Assembly (NCBI GenBank): GCA_030594795.1
Contig: JAUVEK010000001.1
Coordinates: forward strand, 1-29,243
DNA from: Candidatus Nanohalarchaeota archaeon
GTDB lineage: Archaea > EX4484-52 > B79-G9
DNA: 29,243 bases
Direction of reading: 5' to 3'
The notes beneath the pieces were generated by a model, which was given only the letters and a program-made list of their open reading frames with translations, ran no database searches and was not told the DNA's origin. A program made the translations under genes and the position numbers. Shown one piece after another: positions 6,665 to 14,413 of this stretch. Numbering within the stretch: the stretch's first letter is position 1; each line of letters opens with the position of its first letter.

Positions 6665-9136
6665 ATGAAACCTGTATACTTGACATGTCTGGGATTGGTC
6701 ATTTTATTTAACCTTACCTCTGCTGCTCATGCATTATCCTGCGATATAGCTCCCGAGGAAATGTGGGTTGATAATAACATTGACTCATGGCTAACCCAAA
6801 ATTACATAAGCATAAATTGCACATGCTCATGCACACATGCTTGGGCTGATTTAAGAGACAACACTAATATTATTGCTTACATCGACCTGGAAAACATTTC
6901 AGGATATTATAGTGGAAACATTTTATTAGAAAACATCCTGCCTTCTGGCGACTATAATATAAACACATATTGCAGCAATTCATCAACAAACGAATCATGC
7001 AACGGGAGCACAACACTTAAAGTAAATGAGTTAAGCTCTAATCTGGTCTCTACTGCGCCCCCAATAATATATCCTGACGATGTAGTGGATATCAGACTTG
7101 AATTTAAAAATAACGGGGAGCCAATCACCACAGGCGCAATCTTCAAAATCGACCTAGGCAACACTCAAATCCCATTGCAGGGAACACCCGTATTCACAGC
7201 AAATTACTGGAACATAAAAGCAAAAGTTCCGCAATCCTTCGACAATTATGACATGCAGGACCTAAAGATTACTGCAACATACAAAGAACAATCAATTTCC
7301 TTAACATCCTATGACTATTGTGAAATTAATCCTCTGCTTAATGTAAATATTATTAACCCCCCCTTCTTTACCCCGTACAGATTAACAGACACAGAAGACA
7401 TCGAAGTCACAGTCGAGGTACTGCACAAAAATGACCTGATAGATAAATCATACATTTCAGGATTTAAGGCAAAACTGGACGACAAAAGAGTAAAAATCGA
7501 AAAAATAGATTATATAGACGACGATTGGATTTTACTGGTAAATATACCCAAACGCGCACCAAGAGAAAAACCCTATGACCTTGACATCTACGTAACATAT
7601 AAGGAAATAGATGCAAAAAGCTCAAAGTCAATCCCGATTCAGTTTAGTCTCCCGTTTAAAGGTACACTGCTAAACGCAAAAGACAGCCCTGTCTCTAACG
7701 TTGATATCAGGCTGAAATCATCAGATTTTGAAGAAAAAATCAAAACAGATAACGCAGGGCACTATTCTACAGTTATTCCCCCCGGAACATACACCATTGA
7801 AATATTATTCCCCCAATTTCAAACAAAACTCATCGACGTGGACCTTCGCTCCAACATTGATAACTTTGAATTAATCCAGAATATAATTCAGTATGATTAC
7901 TTTGAATCAAAAGACATAGACTCAAAAAAGACAGTGGTTTTGGAAGTTGCACTGCCATTTAAGGGTGCGCACCTGAAAATACCCTACTCAGACGCAGAGT
8001 TTACAGACGAGGACAGAATAATGGTATACCGGTGCAAAAAATGGAATTATAATGAAAGAATCTGCGAGGGTGGCTGGGAAGATATTGAAGCAACCATAGA
8101 CACACAAAGAAACTTAATCAGTATTTATACAGAAGCATTATCCGCCTTTTCCATATTTGAGAAAAAAAGAATTAATCTGGACATAAGTCTGGATAAAGAG
8201 AAATACTGTCTGGAAGAAAAACTGAATTTAAACGGAAAATTATTGGATGAAGAGCTAAACGCTATAAGTGATGCAACAATAACTTACAATGTAGAAGGCA
8301 TTTCCGGGAAAGTTACAACAGATTCTAGTGGTGATTTTTCAGCAACACTCAGCGCTCCTGAAAAAGAAGGCACATTTGATTTGAATGTAGAAGCTAAAAA
8401 AGATCCCTATTTAATCAAAAAAACCATCAAAATAACAACATATAGAAAAAAAGCGCTCGCAATTTCAACACCAGCCTCACCATCTTTGGATCTGGACATC
8501 CCTTCTTTCATCGCATTTACCATAAGCAATACCGGTCAGTCCGCAGTCAGGGACATTGCTCTTTCTGTCAGCGGAATCCCCGAAGGATGGTACCAGCTAA
8601 GCTCTTCCAAAATTGACCGCATAGATGCCGGTGAAAAACAGGAAATTGAGATGAAACTCCTTTTATCCAAAGATCAGTGTACAAACAATTTGTGTAAACA
8701 ACAATACACTGTAAACTTAAATGCGAAATCAGACGTTGCAGCCACAACATCAGGCTTTACATTAAACATAAATGGCATAAATCCGCAACCAGAACCCACG
8801 TCCCCGGCAGAGGAAACAAAAACAAATGATCCTCATGTCACGGGATTATTTACAGGAACAGGAGGCGGCAGCAATATTCTGACAATTCTTGTGATTCTCA
8901 TTGCGCTTGCATCAATTATTTTATTGGCAAAAAAAAGTAATATTCTCAAAAACGACTCACGTAGCTGCTTAACCATGCTGATCCGGGACGTTAAAAATGA
9001 AGTTTTAAAAACAGAAAATAGTGGCGAAGCATCCTTTGGAATATCAGCAGCAGAAGGCGTAAGTATTAAGAATAATGAAACACAAAAAAAAGACCTTGAA
9101 AATACCATAATAAATCCATTCTCCAGAAACGAATAG
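6665..9136 (+). CDS. Large anchored Ig-like surface protein
   Basis: 823 residues, starting 3 bp after the MinD-type gene and surely co-transcribed with it. It has a signal peptide (about 1-24) and an N-terminal Cys-rich segment with CTCSC near residues 56-60. Several β-sandwich domains follow, then a carboxypeptidase-regulatory-like domain (about 329-405) and the motif YRCKKWNYNERICEGGW (about 454-470). An Ig-like domain precedes a NEW3-like domain (about 605-690). One membrane helix (about 737-757) and a 66-residue cytoplasmic tail end the protein. The region from about residue 220 onward is homologous to the protein at 1-1779. The tail could contact the MinD-type ATPase. Binding target is unknown. 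Confidence 0.88.
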   Translation: MKPVYLTCLGLVILFNLTSAAHALSCDIAPEEMWVDNNIDSWLTQNYISINCTCSCTHAWADLRDNTNIIAYIDLENISGYYSGNILLENILPSGDYNINTYCSNSSTNESCNGSTTLKVNELSSNLVSTAPPIIYPDDVVDIRLEFKNNGEPITTGAIFKIDLGNTQIPLQGTPVFTANYWNIKAKVPQSFDNYDMQDLKITATYKEQSISLTSYDYCEINPLLNVNIINPPFFTPYRLTDTEDIEVTVEVLHKNDLIDKSYISGFKAKLDDKRVKIEKIDYIDDDWILLVNIPKRAPREKPYDLDIYVTYKEIDAKSSKSIPIQFSLPFKGTLLNAKDSPVSNVDIRLKSSDFEEKIKTDNAGHYSTVIPPGTYTIEILFPQFQTKLIDVDLRSNIDNFELIQNIIQYDYFESKDIDSKKTVVLEVALPFKGAHLKIPYSDAEFTDEDRIMVYRCKKWNYNERICEGGWEDIEATIDTQRNLISIYTEALSAFSIFEKKRINLDISLDKEKYCLEEKLNLNGKLLDEELNAISDATITYNVEGISGKVTTDSSGDFSATLSAPEKEGTFDLNVEAKKDPYLIKKTIKITTYRKKALAISTPASPSLDLDIPSFIAFTISNTGQSAVRDIALSVSGIPEGWYQLSSSKIDRIDAGEKQEIEMKLLLSKDQCTNNLCKQQYTVNLNAKSDVAATTSGFTLNINGINPQPEPTSPAEETKTNDPHVTGLFTGTGGGSNILTILVILIALASIILLAKKSNILKNDSRSCLTMLIRDVKNEVLKTENSGEASFGISAAEGVSIKNNETQKKDLENTIINPFSRNE

Positions 9137-9151
9137 ATGATAAGGATATGG

Positions 9152-9186
9152 CAAAGCCCTGTGCTCAATTTAGGGTTTTGTTTTTC
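9152..9186 (+). terminator. Terminator of the HTH-MinD-surface operon
   Basis: A stem of CAAAGCCCT with AGGGTTTTG (9 bp, one wobble pair) and an 11-nt loop is followed by TTTTT, 15 bases after the stop of the 823-residue gene. Confidence 0.65.
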
Positions 9187-9286
9187 TGAAAGGAACTATG
9201 GAAAATTGAAGAAGAAATACAACACGAATTGAAATTTGCTTTTCGAAGAGGAATAAATGCAAAATCTCTGTTAAATTAATGAAATC

Positions 9287-9373
9287 TTTATATACTACCT
9301 CAACATAGAATATATATGTTAACTTAAACTAGGAATTCAGAGTTAATATTAATCAAATTTGTGAGGGGATAAA
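9287..9373 (+). promoter_or_regulatory. Promoter and leader of the 9374 gene
   Basis: A TATA box TTTATATA at 9287-9294 predicts a start near 9320 and a leader of about 55 nt. The leader ends with the ribosome site GAGGGGAT a few bases before ATG 9374. Confidence 0.5.
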
Positions 9374-10279
9374 ATGGAAATAGAGGGAGATAAATATTTT
9401 GTTCTATTGTACTTATTGTTATTGTTAGTGGTCTTGGCTACACCTGCTGTGTTAGCAGACGGCGACTATGATGACCTTAACACCACTGTGACAGTAGGAA
9501 ATTCTGCACCAACAGTCGGGACAATAACCTGCAACGCCAGTTCCTATACACCGATAGCAGAATCATCATTTTTCTTTAACTGTACAGCAACTGTTTCAGA
9601 CAATAACGGCTATGAGGATTTAACAGCCATTCGTGGAGAATTTTACAATGACACCTTGGGTTATGCTAACAATCACACCAAACATTACAACAACAATACG
9701 TGTATATTCATTAGTAATGCATCAGCCACAGAGAGGACAGTAGAATGCCGTTTCGAGGTATACTACTTCGCAAATCCTGCACACTGGACTATCTATTTCA
9801 ACGTAACCGATGAAGCCGGCGCCACAGGAATCAACACGAGTACTATAACCATAAACCAATTAGTAGCATTGAATGTTACCAATACAACAATTCCTTTTGG
9901 AAATGTTGGTCTCGATGAACTATCGGATCAGATAACAACAACAATCAAGATTACAGGAAATGTTGACCTTGACCTGAATATTAACGAGTCCCAACATAAT
10001 AGCAATATGACCTGTGACGGCACTGGCTCTGCGAACATAAGCACAAACGCAACATCAACAGGTGTAAGATACAACACTACAGACGCTTTTACTTTTGATG
10101 AGACAGCATGGAAACTTTCATCAGGCAACGACTGGCTAGACATCAACTGGTCAAAATCGTATGAGACATCGGACACGGCCCCTCCGCAATACAATCTATA
10201 TTGGAGAATAAAAATACCTGCAACGGGCGTATCAGGAAACTGTACAACCATAACAAGAATATCAGCAACTGCAAGCTAA
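9374..10279 (+). CDS. Secreted, heavily sequon-bearing Ig-like protein
   Basis: A 301-residue exported protein with a strongly hydrophobic signal segment (residues about 9-27, ending LATPAVLADG). About 18 N-x-S/T sequons are spread along the mature chain, one of the highest densities in the window. There are two β-domains: an N-terminal one with paired Cys (CNAS...NCTA and NNTC...VEC), and a C-terminal one beginning near ALNVTNTTIPFGNVG. The latter resembles the opening of the 1854 and 2959 proteins (SFGVADPG). There is no C-terminal membrane helix. It has its own promoter and strong ribosome site, so it is probably a separately expressed secreted or cell-wall glycoprotein. I do not recognise a named family. 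Confidence 0.85.
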   Translation: MEIEGDKYFVLLYLLLLLVVLATPAVLADGDYDDLNTTVTVGNSAPTVGTITCNASSYTPIAESSFFFNCTATVSDNNGYEDLTAIRGEFYNDTLGYANNHTKHYNNNTCIFISNASATERTVECRFEVYYFANPAHWTIYFNVTDEAGATGINTSTITINQLVALNVTNTTIPFGNVGLDELSDQITTTIKITGNVDLDLNINESQHNSNMTCDGTGSANISTNATSTGVRYNTTDAFTFDETAWKLSSGNDWLDINWSKSYETSDTAPPQYNLYWRIKIPATGVSGNCTTITRISATAS

Positions 10280-10346
10280 TAAACCCGGTTTAACAAGGAT
10301 CAGTGCAACAGTGTAAATATGCCGATCAATAAAGCTTAAAAATGGG

Positions 10347-10370
10347 TAAGAGGGTATATATCTTATTTTT
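10347..10370 (+). terminator. Possible terminator of the 9374 gene
   Basis: A short TAAGA/TCTTA stem with a 9-base loop is followed by TTTTT, and then a long pyrimidine-rich stretch to about 10400. The stem is weak, but archaeal termination often relies on the T-run alone. Confidence 0.35.
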
Positions 10371-10432
10371 GTTGCCCTCGTTCTTCTTCTTTTATTTTCT
10401 GGCGGGTCTGTTCCACTAACAAAGATATAATC

Positions 10433-10439
10433 TTATAAA
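10433..10439 (+). promoter_or_regulatory. TATA box, leaderless promoter for 10462 gene
   Basis: TTATAAA is centred 26 bases before the ATG at 10462 and no ribosome site precedes that ATG. This spacing is typical of archaeal leaderless transcripts. Confidence 0.6.
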
Positions 10440-10461
10440 CACGAATAGACAATATTTACAC

Positions 10462-11796
10462 ATGTCAAAACTCCAAAAGATTTCATTAGCTATCTTCTTT
10501 ACCGCACTTATCCTGTCAACTTTATCAGGCATCGTTTACGCCGGAGGATTCGCAGCAGGTCCAGGCAAAATGTATTTCAACAAAGTGCTCAGAGGCGGAT
10601 ATGCTGAGCAGGAAATCTATTTATACAATCCGGAAGACCGTATAAGCGATATTGAAATATCTGTTGAGGGCCCCTTTGCCGACTGGCTCTATTTTGATCC
10701 GGGGAAAAAATTCAGTATTCCAAAAAAAGGCAGCCGTTATATCAAAACATATATCGAACCTCCGGCAGACATGGCAAACGGAATTTATGAAGGTTCTATT
10801 AACATACTGTCCCGGCCAAGGCGCATCCCTACAATAGATGGCCATGGCATGTCCCTCGAAACAGCCATTAGCCTGAAAGTATTTATAGAGATAACAGGCG
10901 AACAAATAATAAGATATAAAGTAAAAAACATTGCAGTACAAAGCGTTGAAGAAGGATATACCATCCCCTTTTCTATCACGGGCATAAACAATGGAAATGT
11001 TAAAGTCTCCCCCAAAATCCAAATAGATATCTCTAATTGGGATAAATCAATATTAATGAAGTCAGATAATTTCACATTAGCAGAGACATTACCAACAACA
11101 GAAAAAACATACAGCTTAAACATTTCTTCAAAGAATTTAAGAGAAGGTCAATACTGGGCAAACGTCTCAGTTTTTGTTGCAGATAATGTAGTAGAAAAGA
11201 AATTATTAACATTTGACATCATGAAAAAAGGTTCACTGACAAGGAGAGGAGAACTCGTAAACATAAAAACAGGCAAACCCTGGATAAAAGTTGGAGATGT
11301 TGCCCGGGTAGACGCTGTTTTTAAAAACACAGGTCAGATATCAACGAACGCAAAATTTAAAGGCGAAGTTTATATCAATGAAGTATTAATTGAAACTTTG
11401 GAAAGTGATGAACTGGAAGTGCCAATCGGCAAAACAGTCAATTTGACTGCATACTATACCCCGCAAAAGCCTGGCAGGTACACAATCAACGGTGTCGTTT
11501 ACTATTCAGGCAAAATGACATACGAAAAAGGAACTATAATCAATGTATCTCCAACAGAGAAATTACCCGGGAGTGTAAATTCATTAGAAAAAAGAATGGT
11601 ATTGCTGGGTCTTTTAGCTTTCTTTCTCATTACATTATATTTATGGAACAGGGCAAAAAACAGTGGATATAAAGATTATGACCTTAAATCCGTATCCGGC
11701 AAGTTCAACACTGTTGAAAATAATCTGGAAAAAATAATAAGAGACACCAAAAGGATAAATAAGAAGATACAAAGACTAAAAATAAGGCGGTTCTGA
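10462..11796 (+). CDS. Exported Ig-like protein with C-terminal anchor and coiled-coil tail
   Basis: 444 residues with a signal peptide ending near ...SGIVYAGG (about residue 28). An N-terminal β-sandwich begins GPGKMYFNKVLRGGYAEQEI, the pattern of COG1470/CARDB-type archaeal proteins. A second and third Ig-like domain follow (about 145-250 and 260-360). One membrane helix lies at about 375-395 (VLLGLLAFFLITLYLW). The roughly 48-residue cytoplasmic tail is rich in Lys and regular heptads (FNTVENNLEKIIRDTKRINKK) and may form a coiled coil. It lies convergent to the ATPase C2 gene, with 24 bp between stops. Topology is clear; role is unknown. Confidence 0.85.
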   Translation: MSKLQKISLAIFFTALILSTLSGIVYAGGFAAGPGKMYFNKVLRGGYAEQEIYLYNPEDRISDIEISVEGPFADWLYFDPGKKFSIPKKGSRYIKTYIEPPADMANGIYEGSINILSRPRRIPTIDGHGMSLETAISLKVFIEITGEQIIRYKVKNIAVQSVEEGYTIPFSITGINNGNVKVSPKIQIDISNWDKSILMKSDNFTLAETLPTTEKTYSLNISSKNLREGQYWANVSVFVADNVVEKKLLTFDIMKKGSLTRRGELVNIKTGKPWIKVGDVARVDAVFKNTGQISTNAKFKGEVYINEVLIETLESDELEVPIGKTVNLTAYYTPQKPGRYTINGVVYYSGKMTYEKGTIINVSPTEKLPGSVNSLEKRMVLLGLLAFFLITLYLWNRAKNSGYKDYDLKSVSGKFNTVENNLEKIIRDTKRINKKIQRLKIRRF

Positions 11797-11820
11797 TTAA
11801 TCCGCATTTATAGCCGCGAA

Positions 11821-13032
11821 CTAATCCTCCAAAACAACCCTCAAATCATCATCAATCTCAAAGTTCACATTATCCGATATCCCCTTGAAAATACTCCTAA
11901 GCAAAAGAACCTCATTTCTCTTAAGCGCCATATACCGAACCATCACAGCAATACTGAACGGATAGTTAAGCGCCATCGCTTTCACATGCTCAAGAGCAAG
12001 ATCATCAAGCCTCCTCAAAGTCCCGTCAATCTTGCCGGTCTTCTTGAACTCATTTAACCCGTTCCTGAACCCTTCCTCGTAAGGAGTCCCGGAAACAATC
12101 CTTGAAACATCCTCAACATTTTGAATAGAACACAACTCATCCCTTTTTTCAGAATCAATAAAAAGCCCGGCAGGAACAAACTGCTCACTCTCCATATCCG
12201 GCCTCCCTTTATCCAAAAGAATCCGAAGAGCAACAGAGATATTCAAAACATCTGCAGTCATGCCAGCGTAATTCCTGACAACAAAAGAATCAACAGCATT
12301 CATATGCGCGCGGCCATTCAGCGCCTTCTTATCCCCCAAAAACCTCAGGAAACCACGCACAGGCTGCGGCTCAGCATCCTCATACAGCCTCAATAGATTA
12401 TACTTATCAAGCATAGCCTCAAGCAGACCAGGATTCTCTTCATCATGACACTTTTTAAGATACTCATCAATCACAGGATAATACACAGTATCCTTCAGTT
12501 TCTCAAGAGCCTCAGCAATATCTTCACAGGAAACAACTTCACTCATCTTATCAAAACCAAATCCACTAACATCCACAAAACAATGCTTAACATCATCTTT
12601 GCCGGGATTCCCATCATTCATAACAATGCGCAGCGCGTTCCTGACATTATATATCTCCCACTCCCGCACATAAAAATTAAAAAGCGGCATCGCCATCTTA
12701 GGAGAGAACTTCCGGACCTCAAGAACATTGTCAACAAAATACTGGTTAAAAACCCTCTCGCAATCACTGGTATCAGCATCACAGATTTTACTGTAATCCG
12801 TACCACTCAGCACCTCAAAAGCATCCTTGACCGACTTTTCCCCTGCAATCTCCCGCAATCGCGCACCTGAAAAAAGTCTCGCATCCATCGCAGCCAGACG
12901 TGCATTCGGGTAAGCATACGCGAAAACAGGCCACAATCTGCGAATCACCACCAGAAAAAACACAGCAAAAAAAACAAGGACTGCAGCAACAACAGCATAC
13001 ACCGGCTCAATCATCATAATACCAATATTCAT
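11821..13032 (-). CDS. atpC: A/V-type ATPase subunit C, second copy with N-terminal membrane helix
   Basis: 403 residues from the ATG at 13032. A TTG three codons earlier would overlap the E2 stop and is less likely. Residues from about 39 (YAYPNARLAAMDARLFS) match the start of normal subunit C (compare YPYVNTRVRVMKS in the copy at 27739). The rest is the helical funnel that couples the catalytic head's central stalk to the rotor ring. Unlike that copy, it is preceded by a hydrophobic helix (about 10-30, EPVYAVVAAVLVFFAVFFLVVI) that should anchor it in the membrane. It is last in the order H, I, small protein, K, E2, C2. The assignment to the family is good; whether it joins the same enzyme as the other C is unknown. 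Confidence 0.82.
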   Translation of the reverse strand: MNIGIMMIEPVYAVVAAVLVFFAVFFLVVIRRLWPVFAYAYPNARLAAMDARLFSGARLREIAGEKSVKDAFEVLSGTDYSKICDADTSDCERVFNQYFVDNVLEVRKFSPKMAMPLFNFYVREWEIYNVRNALRIVMNDGNPGKDDVKHCFVDVSGFGFDKMSEVVSCEDIAEALEKLKDTVYYPVIDEYLKKCHDEENPGLLEAMLDKYNLLRLYEDAEPQPVRGFLRFLGDKKALNGRAHMNAVDSFVVRNYAGMTADVLNISVALRILLDKGRPDMESEQFVPAGLFIDSEKRDELCSIQNVEDVSRIVSGTPYEEGFRNGLNEFKKTGKIDGTLRRLDDLALEHVKAMALNYPFSIAVMVRYMALKRNEVLLLRSIFKGISDNVNFEIDDDLRVVLED

Positions 13033-13037
13033 TTGAA

Positions 13038-13652
13038 TCAATTGAACAAAATTTTAGACACACCAGACCTTATTCTGTCTTCCTTTATTTTAAAAACAGA
13101 CTCAAACGAATAATCCAGAAACATATTATTCGCTGCATCATGTAGAATAATCCCGAAAGGCATCTTCCTGGCATCCTTCTCAAACTTAATCCTGCGCCCG
13201 CTCTCCTTTACAACATCCCCAAGAGTCCTCGAATCAAGAACATCGCATGTTTCCCTGTTTGCAATAATTGCCAGCTTATCTCCCCTGCATTCATCTATCC
13301 CGCGCCTCAAAAGCAAGAGCAGCTCTCTCCTAAATGATTTCGCATCAGCATTACCCAGTTCTTTCATAGCATAAGAGATACTCTCATCAATCAGCTCTTC
13401 TCTGGCATCAAGCATCATCCTGTTCATTTCAACATTAGTCTGCGCATTAATCTTCTTAGTCTCAGCTTCAGCCCTTTTTTTGGCATCCTTAAGAATTCGG
13501 TTCTTGATTATCTTCACTCGCGAGTCAGTCTCATCATTCATCTTACCTATTTTTGCCTCAGTATCTGCCTCAATTACCTTTATTTTAGAGCGCACTTTAA
13601 GCTTGATTTCATCCTTGATAAGCATAGAGCCGTCATGAACTATCACACGCAT
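13038..13652 (-). CDS. atpE: A/V-type ATPase peripheral stalk subunit E, second copy
   Basis: 204 residues from the ATG at 13652 (a GTG lies just before it). The N-terminal half (about 12-95) is a long charged coiled coil rich in Lys, Glu and Ala (KIKVIEADTEAKIGKMNDE). The C-terminal half is a globular α/β domain that ends LDYSFESVFKIKEDRIRSGVSKILF, aligning with IDCTFDSVLEDVSDEYLKDVSKILF of the E copy at the right end. E pairs with H to form the peripheral stalk that holds the catalytic head still; the matching H gene lies three genes upstream. It is divergent from the other E over most of its length. Confidence 0.82.
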   Translation of the reverse strand: MRVIVHDGSMLIKDEIKLKVRSKIKVIEADTEAKIGKMNDETDSRVKIIKNRILKDAKKRAEAETKKINAQTNVEMNRMMLDAREELIDESISYAMKELGNADAKSFRRELLLLLRRGIDECRGDKLAIIANRETCDVLDSRTLGDVVKESGRRIKFEKDARKMPFGIILHDAANNMFLDYSFESVFKIKEDRIRSGVSKILFN

Positions 13653-13658
13653 CACACA

Positions 13659-14138
13659 CTAAAGCAGGCCGAGCCCGATCAATATGAGAACACCGCCGGC
13701 AAGCCCGAAAATTGCAAAAGTTTCAGCCATAGCAGCAAGCACCACAAACTTCCCGAAAGCTTCCGGCTGTTTGGCAGATGCAGAAATACCCGCAGTCGCT
13801 ATAGCCCCCTGTGATACAGCAGAAAAACTCGTAATTCCAATTGCAAGGGCAACACCTAAAACAGCAACACCAGTCATTAAGGACACATCATTCAGAGGCG
13901 ATGAAAACATACCCACACTCAGCATAATCAGAATTCCGCCAAGCAATCCGTAAACTGCCTGCGTCTGCGGAAGCGACTGCAGCACAAGCGCAGTCCGAAA
14001 CTGCTTCGGGTTCTCCGCAACAGCCCCTGCTCCTGCAATACCAGCAAGACCAACGCCAATGCTCGAAGAAAGGCCGGCCATGCCTATTGAAATACCTGCA
14101 GCGAGCGCAGCAAGCGCCATACCAATACTAATTACCAT
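13659..14138 (-). CDS. atpK: A/V-type ATPase rotor subunit K (c), two hairpins, Na+-type site
   Basis: 159 residues from the ATG at 14138. An upstream TTG at 14180 in the same frame would overlap the preceding gene's end and has no ribosome site. Four membrane helices form two duplicated hairpins. The first hairpin has LQSLPQTQAVYG with Gln58 where archaeal c subunits usually carry the ion-binding Glu; the second keeps Glu139 in AAMAETFAIFG. The residues Leu56, Thr59, Gln60, Gln110 and Glu139 match the five ligands of the Enterococcus hirae NtpK Na+ site (L61, T64, Q65, Q110, E139). This predicts a Na+-coupled ring with one ion per four helices, as in E. hirae and Pyrococcus furiosus. Confidence 0.92.
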   Translation of the reverse strand: MVISIGMALAALAAGISIGMAGLSSSIGVGLAGIAGAGAVAENPKQFRTALVLQSLPQTQAVYGLLGGILIMLSVGMFSSPLNDVSLMTGVAVLGVALAIGITSFSAVSQGAIATAGISASAKQPEAFGKFVVLAAMAETFAIFGLAGGVLILIGLGLL

Positions 14139-14163
14139 AAGATATCTGTGGTTGTACCAGTAT

Positions 14164-14370
14164 TTATAGTTTATTCCCAAACATTCTGCACATTGGCTTT
14201 ATCGCAGCCAAAACAAAAACAAGACCATACCAGTACCATTCAAGGCAAAGCACAGGCTCCCAGAGTTTCGCAGCCATCAAAACAAAACCAGCAGTACTCA
14301 GTTTTATCAGTGATATATCTGTCCAGCCTAACTTTTTCACTTTTGAATCCGCCCAAGTCCCCAAACTCAT
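14164..14370 (-). CDS. Small two-helix membrane protein between ATPase I and K genes
   Basis: A 68-residue protein preceded by AGGAGGTGA, close to a perfect anti-16S match and the strongest ribosome site in the cluster, eight or fewer bases before ATG. After a polar N-terminus (SLGTWADSKVKKLGWTD) come two likely membrane segments: about 21-37 and about 41-58 (LEWYWYGLVFVLAAIKP). Aromatic residues sit at the membrane edge. It lies between the I and K genes, where canonical archaeal operons have none, in the same direction and with short spacing, so it is very probably co-transcribed. I do not recognise the family. It could be an accessory or assembly subunit of the membrane sector. Confidence 0.75.
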   Translation of the reverse strand: MSLGTWADSKVKKLGWTDISLIKLSTAGFVLMAAKLWEPVLCLEWYWYGLVFVLAAIKPMCRMFGNKL

Positions 14371-14413
14371 ATTCTTTCACCTCCTTTCAATTTAATTGTT
14401 CGCTCCGCAATTA

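Noticed and set aside
13659..14180. TTG start giving a 173-residue K subunit
   Set aside because: It would add a charged, aromatic N-terminus not seen in the family and overlap the end of the previous gene. The ATG at 14138 gives the normal length and a first helix starting at once.
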